Assembly (NCBI RefSeq): GCF_900142395.1
Contig: NZ_FRAS01000012.1
Span: 62,001 to 126,000, forward strand
Direction of reading: 5' to 3'
Length of the DNA: 64,000 nt
Source of the DNA: Hymenobacter psychrotolerans DSM 18569
GTDB taxonomy: Bacteria; Bacteroidota; Bacteroidia; Cytophagales; Hymenobacteraceae
A program made the translations under genes and the position numbers. Numbering within the stretch: the stretch's first letter is position 1; each line of letters begins with the position of its first letter. Shown in pieces: positions 39,480 to 46,701 of this stretch. The notes under the pieces were generated by a model that was not told the DNA's origin, made no database searches, and saw nothing but the letters and a program-made list of their open reading frames with translations.

Positions 39480-40184
39480 TTATTGAATTTGCAGAGCAAC
39501 CCGGAAGCCACTCTTAATAATGATTGTCTGGCCGGCCTGCACCGTGGCCATTAGCTCCCCTTTGCGGTTTTTCACCGTCACAGAACCCGTTCCTGTAGCG
39601 GCCCCAGTGGAGCCGCTGAGCACGCCGCCCCCGACCAGTGGCAGGGCTCCAGCATAGTACACGGCCGGGCGCGACAGCTCCCCGGTAAACTGCAGATCAA
39701 TGCCGGCGCGGGCGGAGGGGCTGCTGCCCTCGCTGCCAGAGCGGAACACCAGGAAAGACTCGCGGCTGCCGACCAGCCGCAGCCGGCCGGCCATGTCACG
39801 CAGCATCACCAGGCAGCGCCGCCCCTGCAGCGCCCAGATTGCCGCACCCTCGTCGCCGTTCTGGGCGCGGGTGGCATTGACCTTGGTGGCATAGGTTGTC
39901 ACGCCTCGGGCCGCTTTCGGGGTCTCATCGAACTTGATGGTGTTCTGCGTCACCTTCAGCTCATACCAGCCAGTGTTGGGAGCCAGCTGCAGGTTGCCCA
40001 GGATGGTGCTGCCGTCCGTGGCCGGGTCAGCCAGCAGGTATTCCACCGGCAGGCAGTACAGGTTGAGGAAGCCCACCAGCCCGCCAGCCGTAGCAGCCGG
40101 CAGGGGCTGCGGCGTGAAGGGTGTGGGAGCCAGCACCTGGTCGATTGCGGAGGGTTGAGTTGAAGCCACGAAGCCGGGGGACAA
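39480..40184 (-). CDS. Putative structural phage protein with tail-tube-like C-terminus
   Basis: 234 aa from a TTG at 40184; a GTG at 40169 (MASTQPSAIDQVL) is an equally good start. Beta-rich: LNLYCLPVEYLLADPATDGST, NTGWYELKVTQNTIKFDETPK, RRCLVMLRDMAGRLRLVGSR, IDLQFTGELSRPAVYYAGAL and a C-terminal KNRKGELMATVQAGQTIIIKSGF. The RCLVMLRD...LVGS...F...VYYAG run matches the pattern in the putative tube protein at 33487-34056. Four bp separate it from the fibre gene. A virion surface or tail role is inferred. Confidence 0.55.
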   Translation of the reverse strand: MSPGFVASTQPSAIDQVLAPTPFTPQPLPAATAGGLVGFLNLYCLPVEYLLADPATDGSTILGNLQLAPNTGWYELKVTQNTIKFDETPKAARGVTTYATKVNATRAQNGDEGAAIWALQGRRCLVMLRDMAGRLRLVGSRESFLVFRSGSEGSSPSARAGIDLQFTGELSRPAVYYAGALPLVGGGVLSGSTGAATGTGSVTVKNRKGELMATVQAGQTIIIKSGFRVALQIQ

Positions 40185-40242
40185 AAGTCAATTTTGAAGG
40201 GACAAACGGTGGAGTGGTTTTCGGCCCTTTTTGAAGAAATAA

Positions 40243-40794
40243 TCAGATAGTCGGGCGAGGTGGTGCGCCGTTCACCACAATGGGCAGCTTAAGCAGCTCA
40301 CGGCGCACTACCTTCACGGCCTTCAGCGGCGAGACCCTGGCCGACACCTTGCGGCTCCGGTCTTCCTTGCGCTGACGCTGGTAGCTCTTCTTCACGGCAT
40401 CGAACGATTTGTCCGTGTCGGAGAAGTCGTACTTGGCCCGCCACTCGTTGATCGAGTCGTGCAGCCCCTGCCCATTGGCGACGTTGGTAGCTACCTGCCC
40501 ATACATCTCCTTCAGCATCACCTCGTCGACGAACTTGCCAAACAGGTAGATAGTGCCGGTAGTGAAGCTGCGCAGCCCCCACTTCTGCGCCGGATACCCA
40601 TCCGTGCCAAAGGAGAACTTCTCGGTGTACTCGGCCATGCTGCTCTCCTTGCGCTTATCCTTCAGCGGCCGGCGCAGCAGCAGCACGAGCATAATGCCGA
40701 ACTGGTCCCCCATCGAGAGGTCATAGTCCTCGCCGAGATGCACCAGTAAATACTTTTTGACGTGGGGTCGAACGGGAATTTGAAGGCTGCTCAC
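40243..40794 (-). CDS. Phage protein of unknown function, first late gene
   Basis: 183 aa, GTG start at 40794 (MSSLQIPVRPHVKKYLLVHLG). Helical and basic toward the C-terminus (KKSYQRQRKEDRSRKVSARVSPLKAVKVVRREL). A middle segment reads FGKFVDEVMLKEMYGQVATNVANG. The basic end would suit nucleic-acid binding, so a late regulator is one possibility, but no HTH is clear. It lies under promoter P6, the copy with the best -7 box (TACGTTTG), at the border between the origin-like region and the late genes. Confidence 0.6.
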   Translation of the reverse strand: MSSLQIPVRPHVKKYLLVHLGEDYDLSMGDQFGIMLVLLLRRPLKDKRKESSMAEYTEKFSFGTDGYPAQKWGLRSFTTGTIYLFGKFVDEVMLKEMYGQVATNVANGQGLHDSINEWRAKYDFSDTDKSFDAVKKSYQRQRKEDRSRKVSARVSPLKAVKVVRRELLKLPIVVNGAPPRPTI

Positions 40795-40816
40795 AGACAG
40801 AGTTGCTTAGGAGAAA

Positions 40817-40851
40817 CAAACGTAAGCCCAGCCCCAGCCGAGCAAAAGGAC
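40817..40851 (-). promoter_or_regulatory. Late promoter copy P6
   Basis: Minus strand: GTCCTTTTG (40843-40851), 18 bp, TACGTTTG (40817-40824), the latter a perfect TAnnTTTG. It lies 22 bp before the GTG at 40794. This copy ties the GTCCTTTTT element to the standard -7 position. Confidence 0.82.
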
Positions 40852-41111
40852 TGATAAACACTGTGAAGCATGCAGAAGAAAAAGAGTAGGAGTTGACCCA
40901 TTTAAGGCAATACAGATTCGTAAACAATTAATGCAATTATCGCGGATTGCTTACAAAAATGTATCAGCAACAATTCCACCAACTTCCGAACCCGACCTTT
41001 TTTGCATTCCAAAAAGAAAAACGGCTCGGCGGCAGCAGCACGGTTTTTCACCCGTCCGCGCTACGTAAAAAAGCAGCGGGCACTTTTCAGCTATAAATGC
41101 CGAAAACACCG

Positions 41112-41382
41112 ACCTACACGACCTACACAACCTACATTCTTGAAAAACCTTTATTCCAGACTGTAAACAACGTTTTGTCTGTAGGTCGCCTGTAGGTTGG
41201 CGGCTGTTTTTGTAGGCTTCAGGAGGTTGAGGCTAAAAGGCCCAACCTACACCGACCTACAGAAACCTACAGCCAACCTACAGCCAGAAGAAGAGAACAG
41301 ACCCTTAAAACCTACTTTATAGAGAATAGAAATACTTTTTACATAATTGTCTCACCCTGTAGGTTTGTAGGTCGGTGTAGGT
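41112..41382. repeat. Iteron cluster, candidate replication origin
   Basis: Twelve copies of ACCTACA/TGTAGGT in four blocks of alternating orientation: plus at 41112, 41121, 41130; minus at 41180, 41191; plus at 41245, 41255, 41265, 41276; minus at 41358, 41366, 41376. Steps inside blocks are 8-11 bp. The third and fourth blocks include a perfect 20-bp inverted repeat (41242-41261 and 41366-41385). AT-rich DNA lies at 41300-41345 and 41385-41430. It sits downstream of the primase/helicase gene in a gap without genes (40852-41648); elsewhere in that gap a C-rich tract (41440-41472) is the only other notable feature. Confidence 0.75.
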
Positions 41383-41525
41383 TGGTATTTATAAGGGGGC
41401 ACCGTGCATATCATATTTTTTACTGCATTGTCGCCTTAATGCGCCCGCCCGCCCGCCCCTGCGCCCGCGCCCCTACATTGTACTATCTGTAGCACCTGCG
41501 CCCCACTAGGCCCACCCGATAGCAC

Positions 41526-41556
41526 GAAAAAAGGGCAGCGCGTCTGCGCTGCCCTT
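41526..41556. terminator. Terminator of the replication operon
   Basis: AAGGGCAGCG/CGCTGCCCTT hairpin with a 6-nt loop. On the minus strand it is followed by TTTTTT. It lies 92 bp after the primase/helicase stop. Confidence 0.88.
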
Positions 41557-41648
41557 GTGCCAGGTCGTTCCCACCTGGTAATCTGATCCGGCCGCTACTC
41601 CGAATCAAAAATCGTTGCCAATGTGCCGACCTACGCCGGCCTCCTGGC

Positions 41649-44600
41649 CTACTCGATATCCTGCGTCATCACATCGCCGGCACTGGAGGTGAGGTCGATG
41701 CCAAGTTCGTCAAATTTAAAGCCATAGCAGCTAGTCGGGTTGGTTTTCAGCACCGGCGAGCCAGCTGGCATGTCGAAGCGTAAATCCTTCTTTTCCAGGA
41801 AGGCCGGGTCGTTCTTCAAATAGTAGTCCAGCGTCGTCTTGTCCAGACCCGGTACGTTGTACTGGTTGCGGTGTTGCTGCATGTACGGCGGATGCACGTT
41901 GCCCAGGCGGATGTACAGGTTGCCTTTGTAGAAACGGTAGTCCTGGCCCTCGATAATAAGCGGCATGGGCTTGTGGCTGACCAGGCCCACGAACACGTCC
42001 CAGAAGCGGCGGCTGTCGGTGCTCTGGCTGATCTGCTGGTGCTGGCGCAGGATGATCTGCACGGCCATATCGTAGAGAGTATCCACATCGAAGGGAAACT
42101 TGAGCAGGTTCGCCTCCAGCAAGTACAGCGTGGGAGTCAGAATGATGGCCATGTTCTGAATCATGCGGTCTTCCACGTCCACTTTATGCTTGGCCATGAG
42201 CTGGCGCAGGTTGTCGCGCACGACCTTGAAGAAGTCCTTGTACCACTTCACGATGTCGGCCCGGTGGCGTAGTACCTCCAGCGTGATGCTGGTCAGGCTC
42301 TTTTCCTGCATCTTCTTCAGCCGATCAAAGCTCTCGTAGTCCCGGTCTCCCGCCAGGAATTCCAGCAGGATAGTGCGCGTGAACAGGGCGTTGTCGATGT
42401 TGGGCATGTCCTGGCCTGATATCCACACGGCCGAGCGGGGCTTGGTCACCTTGGTCTGGTTGTCGTTGCTCTTCACGCCGGTGGTGCGGCCGAACCCGTC
42501 GTAGAAGCCCTTGAGCATGCCCACCGTCTTTTTATCGACGCTGTTCTTATACTCGTCGAGCATCACGATGCTGTTGGTGAAGTTGGCCAGCGTGCGAATC
42601 ACGCCGATAACCGTGCTGGGGTTTTCCAGCGAAATAGAGTCCTGGGGCGTGCCAAAGAGGTGTTTGAAGCTGTCGGCAAAAACCGACTTGCCGGACTGGC
42701 GCTGGCCGAAGGCGTAGAGCATCGGGAAGCTGTTGTGGGCCTCAAAGATGTAGTCGCGGAACAGGCTGCTGATGTAGAAGCACATGCCAATGGCCCCGTT
42801 CAGCCCATAGACCTTATAAATGAGGTCGGCCCAGCCCTCGAATTTCACAGAGCTGTCCTTGTGGCTGAACTTCTTCTCATTGATGTAGGCGTTGTGGTCG
42901 TCGTTGATGCCGCTGAAAAACGGCAGGAAGTAGTTCAGTCCGTCGTGCTCGACGATGCCGTACTCGTCGGTCTTGGTCCACTTACTGTTGAATATGCCGT
43001 TGCTGAAGGCATAGAATTGGCCGCGCTCGTGCCAGCCCAGCGTCGTGATTTCCGTGGTCACCTTCTCTTCCCGGAACAGCTTTTTCTTCAGGCGAGTCAG
43101 GTCGGTTTCGTTGCCTTCGAACACGAAGTTGCCCACCGACTCCACGTATTTCTTGAACGCCCCCAGGCCCACAAACGCATCCGTCGGCAAATCCAGCGTA
43201 GTGGTGTAGCCATACTGGTTTTTCAACTCTACGATCCGCTTGGGGTTGTCCTTCGATTTCACCAGGTAGAGCACCTTGATGGTAAAGCCGCACACCATTT
43301 TCGGCCCGTCCTTGGTGACCGAGTAATAGGCGTTGTCGTGCTCGTAGAAGCCGTGCTTGAAGTAGTCCTCGGGGCTCACGCCTTTCGGCAGCATGCTGCG
43401 TAGCTCATCCTCCTCGCTCACCTTCTCCTTCAGATCAGATAGCTGGATGTTGTAGTGCTTGCCGATGGCGAAGAATTTGGCTGGCGACGAGCAGATGGCA
43501 TTCTGCAGCGCCTCGTCGAAGAGCGCATCAACGTCCTGCTTGGAATAGGTCTTCTCCGGCCGGGCCAGCCGGTGCAGCAGCTCCCGGCCGTGCTCCCGGA
43601 AGATGGCCAGCGAGTTGGCCGTGTTTTCCCAGTCCTCGTCGTTTTTGCCAATCCAGATACCGCGGCGCTCAAATTCCTCAATGAAGAGGTTGGCCTTGTA
43701 CCAGTAGTCCTTCATCTGCACCGACCAGTTGTCGACATCGGCGGGCAGTACCGGCAGCTCCTTGGCCTTTTTGGCTTTGGCTTCGAACTTGGGCTTGGCA
43801 GGCGCCACGATATCAGGCCGCACACCGTCGCGCAGCGCGTCGGCAATGTCGTAGCCATCGTGGCGCTCGGGAAATAGGTCAATCACTACGAAGTCCTGCT
43901 TGTAGGATTTGAGCTTGCGCAGGCTGCTGTTGTTGCGCCCGCCCTCGGTCAGCACCTGTTTGCCGTTGCGCATCTCCGGCTGGCCGTCCTTCAGCTTCGG
44001 TACGTTGCCGTCGGCATCGGCCAGCCACCAGATCGGGCGGTTGAACAGTGCCGAAATCTTCTCGTCGGTGATGCCGTTGGCCGCGCCGCAGGCTACCCAG
44101 TCCAGGTGTGGGTAGAAGAATGAGGCCAGTACCGCCGATTTCTCCGATTCCACCACGCATATGGGCCGTTCGGGGTTGTCGTGGCGCAGCAGGTGCTCTC
44201 CGAACAGACAGAAGGCGTAGCGGGCCGATTTCTTCTTTTCCTCGTCGGTGCTGGCGAAGCTGTAGGGCTGGGTGAGCTTGTCGCGCCGGCCGTCCTCGGT
44301 GTACTTGAACCACTTGGCATTCACCAGCTGCTTCTCGCCGTTCAGGTGCAGGAACACCGTGCGGTCCCGATCCGTGGCGACGGCCCACTTTTCCAGGTGC
44401 TCAGCCGGGATGGTGAGCGTGCGGGCGTACTTGTGCAGGTTGCTGCTGTGGTCCTTGGTTTTAGCCAGCAGCGTCGCAGCCACGTCGGCGGCGGGCTTCA
44501 GGGTTTCGGCCTCGGGCGCATCGGCGGCGGTGCCGGTAGCGGTGAACAGTTCGCCCGAGGGGCGGTGGTCATAGCCGCATTTGGCCTGCCGGTCACAGAT

Positions 44601-44726
44601 GCCATATTGTTCGTCGAGACGGTTGCCGTCCTGGTCCTGGAAGAAGCGGAACACCTTCTTCTGGCTGCAGTTGGGGCACGTGCCTTTCGGCTTGGGGTGC
44701 TTTTCGAGAGAGTAGCGGGCTGACAT
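41649..44726 (-). CDS. Phage primase/helicase-type replication protein
   Basis: 1025 aa. N-terminal zinc finger CPNCSQKKVFRFF...YGICDRQAKCGY (17-51), as in DnaG-type primases. A toprim-like region follows around 165-230 (RPICVVESEKSAVLASFFY, WLADADGN). Residues about 640-800 are a P-loop ATPase with Walker A GQRQSGKS (about 674-681), Walker B-like SIVMLDEY and an AVWISGQDMPN sensor, related to DUF927/superfamily 3-like phage helicases. It would open and prime the origin. It ends the replication operon, and the iteron cluster lies just downstream. Confidence 0.85.
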   Translation of the reverse strand: MSARYSLEKHPKPKGTCPNCSQKKVFRFFQDQDGNRLDEQYGICDRQAKCGYDHRPSGELFTATGTAADAPEAETLKPAADVAATLLAKTKDHSSNLHKYARTLTIPAEHLEKWAVATDRDRTVFLHLNGEKQLVNAKWFKYTEDGRRDKLTQPYSFASTDEEKKKSARYAFCLFGEHLLRHDNPERPICVVESEKSAVLASFFYPHLDWVACGAANGITDEKISALFNRPIWWLADADGNVPKLKDGQPEMRNGKQVLTEGGRNNSSLRKLKSYKQDFVVIDLFPERHDGYDIADALRDGVRPDIVAPAKPKFEAKAKKAKELPVLPADVDNWSVQMKDYWYKANLFIEEFERRGIWIGKNDEDWENTANSLAIFREHGRELLHRLARPEKTYSKQDVDALFDEALQNAICSSPAKFFAIGKHYNIQLSDLKEKVSEEDELRSMLPKGVSPEDYFKHGFYEHDNAYYSVTKDGPKMVCGFTIKVLYLVKSKDNPKRIVELKNQYGYTTTLDLPTDAFVGLGAFKKYVESVGNFVFEGNETDLTRLKKKLFREEKVTTEITTLGWHERGQFYAFSNGIFNSKWTKTDEYGIVEHDGLNYFLPFFSGINDDHNAYINEKKFSHKDSSVKFEGWADLIYKVYGLNGAIGMCFYISSLFRDYIFEAHNSFPMLYAFGQRQSGKSVFADSFKHLFGTPQDSISLENPSTVIGVIRTLANFTNSIVMLDEYKNSVDKKTVGMLKGFYDGFGRTTGVKSNDNQTKVTKPRSAVWISGQDMPNIDNALFTRTILLEFLAGDRDYESFDRLKKMQEKSLTSITLEVLRHRADIVKWYKDFFKVVRDNLRQLMAKHKVDVEDRMIQNMAIILTPTLYLLEANLLKFPFDVDTLYDMAVQIILRQHQQISQSTDSRRFWDVFVGLVSHKPMPLIIEGQDYRFYKGNLYIRLGNVHPPYMQQHRNQYNVPGLDKTTLDYYLKNDPAFLEKKDLRFDMPAGSPVLKTNPTSCYGFKFDELGIDLTSSAGDVMTQDIE

Positions 44727-44756
44727 GGGAACGATAGTCAGAGGATAAGGAAAAGT

Positions 44757-45203
44757 CTAGCGGTGCGCAGCAGTAGCGGTGCTGCGCAGCGAATGAGGAA
44801 ATACCAGTTCCAGCCGGGGGTGCCCAGGCGGAACGGCTGGATGGTTCTGCCGACGGCGTCTCAGGTTGTCGGCCCGATCGAAGGAAAGGTGGCAGTGCTG
44901 GCATAGTAGCATCAGCCGCTCATCCCGCACCTGCCAGTTATGCTCATCATGATCGAGATGGGCCACCGTCAGAATGATCTTGAGCGCCTTCGGCCCCAGT
45001 TGCAGGCCGTCCTGAGAAAAGAGTTGGCCGGCTGTGGCCAGAACCGGTGGGTCTCCCGGATGAAATTGACCTGAAACGTCGCGCCAGCCATACGCCCAGG
45101 CCGGCACGTGGCACTGTTCACAGCGCCCGCCAGCTCGTAATCGGATGCGGGGAACAATCTCCGTTTTCCAGTTCGGGGGATACAGGGCATAATCAATGGG
45201 CAT
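44757..45203 (-). CDS. HNH-endonuclease-like protein
   Basis: 148 aa. Zinc cysteines Cys28/Cys31 (GGRCEQC) and Cys101/Cys104 (LCQHCHLSFD) frame the motif LTVAHLDHDEHNW, the H-D-H-N type core. It is a small nicking or cutting nuclease, or a remnant fold used for DNA binding. It is encoded in the replication operon, far from the terminase, so a packaging role is less likely than one in replication or DNA metabolism. ATG at 45203; 30 bp separate it from the primase gene. Confidence 0.82.
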   Translation of the reverse strand: MPIDYALYPPNWKTEIVPRIRLRAGGRCEQCHVPAWAYGWRDVSGQFHPGDPPVLATAGQLFSQDGLQLGPKALKIILTVAHLDHDEHNWQVRDERLMLLCQHCHLSFDRADNLRRRRQNHPAVPPGHPRLELVFPHSLRSTATAAHR

Positions 45204-45215
45204 GGGGCAGGCCGC

Positions 45216-45497
45216 TCATGCGTTCGGAGTATCCGCTGCCCAGCCGGCTGGCAGCGAAGGGGCCGGGAATGCCGCCTCCAGGGCATTTTCAATCAGGGCC
45301 AGATCCGCCCTGGCCTCCTCGTACTGGCACTGCCAAGCATCCGCATGGCCCTGCTCATAGTAGAGTAGCTTGGCCCGGTTGAGATGAGCGCACCGCTGCT
45401 TGAGCGAGCGATGCGCCCACGCCAGGGAATGGAGCTGAATCTCCGGGGCGCACTGCGCCAGTTCCTGCAGGGCATTCAGAATCATGTTTGTCGGCAT
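45216..45497 (-). CDS. Small helical phage protein, unknown
   Basis: 93 aa, helical, with TNMILNALQELAQCAPEIQ, LAWAHRSLKQRCAHLNRAKLLYYEQGHADAW and an Ala/Glu-rich helix EEARADLALIENALEAAF (segments separate in the protein). No membrane segment. Two bp from the HTH gene upstream. No family known. Confidence 0.6.
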   Translation of the reverse strand: MPTNMILNALQELAQCAPEIQLHSLAWAHRSLKQRCAHLNRAKLLYYEQGHADAWQCQYEEARADLALIENALEAAFPAPSLPAGWAADTPNA

Positions 45498-45499
45498 GG

Positions 45500-45775
45500 C
45501 TATAGCAGCTTTTTGAGGGAAGCCGCCGCCTGTTCGGCCCGTTGGTCAGCTGCCTGCTTATTGGCCTCCGCCAGCTGCACGATATCCAGCATGACCTTAT
45601 TCTTTAGGTCGAAGGCCTGGATAATCCGGTAGTAGGTGGCCCGGCCAATATGATGCCTGGCGCATATTTTTTCCTGGTCCGCGACGGTCAGGTTTTTCCG
45701 CAGAGCTTCAATCTGTTGCTCTCGGGTGAGGGGTTCCATGCCGGGGTCGGGATGAACACTTTTTGTAAGTACCAT
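45500..45775 (-). CDS. HTH regulator, first gene of replication operon
   Basis: 91 aa from the ATG at 45775; the open frame to 45856 covers operator-like repeats, so the shorter form is preferred, and a further ATG at 45738 (MEPLTREQQ) is possible. LTREQQIEALRKNLTVADQEKICARHHIGRATYYRIIQAF (given in part) is a helix-turn-helix of Hin-like type. The C-terminus is a coiled coil (QLAEANKQAADQRAEQAAASL). It is divergent from the 128-aa HTH gene, a cro/cI-like layout, with TGTGAGAC repeats directly upstream. It may be the early regulator or an activator. Confidence 0.75.
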   Translation of the reverse strand: MVLTKSVHPDPGMEPLTREQQIEALRKNLTVADQEKICARHHIGRATYYRIIQAFDLKNKVMLDIVQLAEANKQAADQRAEQAAASLKKLL

Positions 45776-45794
45776 AATTTCTTGGCTTAGTCCT

Positions 45795-45838
45795 TGCGAG
45801 ACTGGTGTGAGACTATTTGATACGTATTTGAGACAAAT
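45795..45838. promoter_or_regulatory. Operator array in the divergent regulator region
   Basis: Four consecutive 11-bp units: TGCGAGACTGG (45795), TGTGAGACTAT (45806), TTGATACGTAT (45817, degenerate) and TTGAGACAAAT (45828). A further TGTGAGAC on the minus strand is at 45918-45925, 21 bp before the plus-strand HTH gene. The array matches the one at 22034-22066. Confidence 0.7.
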
Positions 45839-45945
45839 ATGTACCACAAAAGCCAATTAATCCCAAGAAAACGTAAAAATTATGGCAGATGATTACCGGT
45901 AAGGCCTTTCCAATTTTGTCTCACACTGAGATCAAACCGCCCCGC

Positions 45946-46329
45946 ATGGCCAAAAGTGGAGAAAAGGCTTCCCAGACCAAGGACTCGAAGCATCGGGGAG
46001 AAATCGTTGCGAAAGCCGTTCATCAGAGTGGAGTCAAGCTCACCAAACTGCATACAGCCCTGGGGATCAGCCGCCCTACCCTGTATCGCCGTTTTGAGGA
46101 CAGGCACCTGGACTTCGAGTTCATCCGTGAAGTCGGCAAGGCTATCTTTTACGACTTTGGTGAAGAGTTTCCCGAGTTGCGGCTGCACCGTCCCCTAGTA
46201 GCAGAGCCGCTGGTCCCCTACCAGTTAGACAGTCTTGAAGGATGCAAAGACCAGTTGCTGTACGTGTATGGACTCTATACCGAGGCGCTGCAGAAGTACA
46301 ACGCACTGCTTCAATCGACTCAGAAATGA
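45946..46329 (+). CDS. HTH protein, putative prophage repressor
   Basis: 127 aa from the ATG at 45946 (MAKSGEKASQTKD); an earlier ATG at 45889 would run through the operator. HTH: VKLTKLHTALGISRPTLYRRF (about 30-51, given in part), followed by a helical C-terminal part (FIREVGKAIFYDFGEEFPEL; LYTEALQKYNALLQ). The divergent position to the replication operon and the attR-proximal location fit a lysogeny repressor. The TGTGAGAC boxes are its most likely sites (inference). Confidence 0.72.
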   Translation: MAKSGEKASQTKDSKHRGEIVAKAVHQSGVKLTKLHTALGISRPTLYRRFEDRHLDFEFIREVGKAIFYDFGEEFPELRLHRPLVAEPLVPYQLDSLEGCKDQLLYVYGLYTEALQKYNALLQSTQK

Positions 46330-46580
46330 CCGCCACTATCACTGAGGCTTTTTGCGAAGCAGTAAAGCGGGAGGAGATTCTCCTTCTCTCCAACGATGCC
46401 CAGCAGCTCGATGCGGTGTTTGTGCCGGGCCAGCCTGTACCACCCTTCACGGCCTATGTCTGGAATGCGTCCGCCGATGAGTGGTTCGTGCGTTTCGGCA
46501 CGGCTCTCGACGAGCCGACGATGGGCGAGTTAGTGGCCCTGCAAACCGTCCCTCCCTCCGATTGGGAGCCCAATGTTTAA
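46326..46580 (+). CDS. Small phage protein, unknown
   Basis: 84 aa, ATG overlapping the repressor stop by 4 bp (ATGA), so co-translated. FCEAVKREEILLLSNDAQQLDAVFV and YVWNASADEWFVRFGTALDE suggest a compact alpha/beta protein. Its stop codon lies inside the right arm-type repeat. Being next to attR in the repressor operon, it could be an excisionase or antirepressor partner; unsupported. Confidence 0.62.
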   Translation: MTATITEAFCEAVKREEILLLSNDAQQLDAVFVPGQPVPPFTAYVWNASADEWFVRFGTALDEPTMGELVALQTVPPSDWEPNV

Positions 46581-46595
46581 CACCTGTTTAACACG
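46574..46595 (+). repeat. Right arm-type repeat
   Basis: Exact copy of the 22-bp sequence at 6508-6529 (two GTTTAACAC units), 41 bp before attR. Same orientation at both ends of the prophage. Confidence 0.75.
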
Positions 46596-46635
46596 GGCCT
46601 TGTAACTAACTGATTTCAAGAACATTCATGTACCT

Positions 46636-46648
46636 CCGTCTCTGGTAC
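46636..46648 (+). other. attR core
   Basis: CCGTCTCTGGTAC, identical to the tRNA-Leu end at 6408-6420. Directly followed by what must be the original downstream DNA of tRNA-Leu, including its terminator. Confidence 0.85.
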
Positions 46649-46650
46649 AC

Positions 46651-46688
46651 AAAAAAGGCCCCTTCTCAGTTGAGAAGGAGCCTTTTTT
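46651..46688. terminator. Original tRNA-Leu terminator, now separated by the prophage
   Basis: AAAAAAGGC-CCTTCTC / GAGAAGG-GCCTTTTTT hairpin with one mismatch and an AGTT loop. It is also placed to terminate the 46702 gene (minus). Confidence 0.85.
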
Positions 46689-46701
46689 GTGTAGTACAGC
46701 T

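Larger units (their letters stand above)
6408..46648. mobile_element. Prophage, tRNA-Leu-integrated, siphovirus-type, about 40.2 kb
   Basis: Bounded by 13-bp direct repeats (6408-6420 and 46636-46648) with a tyrosine integrase just inside the left end. It contains all expected modules: lysogeny regulators, replication, terminase, portal, protease/scaffold, major capsid, tail tube-like protein, tape measure, tail tip, holin and endolysin. No tail sheath or contractile baseplate proteins are seen, so a long non-contractile tail is inferred. None of the core genes is visibly broken, so the element may be inducible. AT-rich accessory genes at 8.4-9.3, 9.85-10.2, 19.4-20.8 and 22.1-23.95 kb look like later insertions. 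Confidence 0.92.

Noticed and set aside
41112..41382. ACCTACA array considered as a CRISPR
   Set aside because: Units are 7 bp at 8-11 bp steps in both directions, with no spacer-length pattern and no cas genes.
6408..46648. Mu-like transposable phage or contractile-tailed phage
   Set aside because: A tyrosine integrase with tRNA att sites is present, there is no MuA/MuB-type transposase, and no sheath or contractile baseplate genes are seen.
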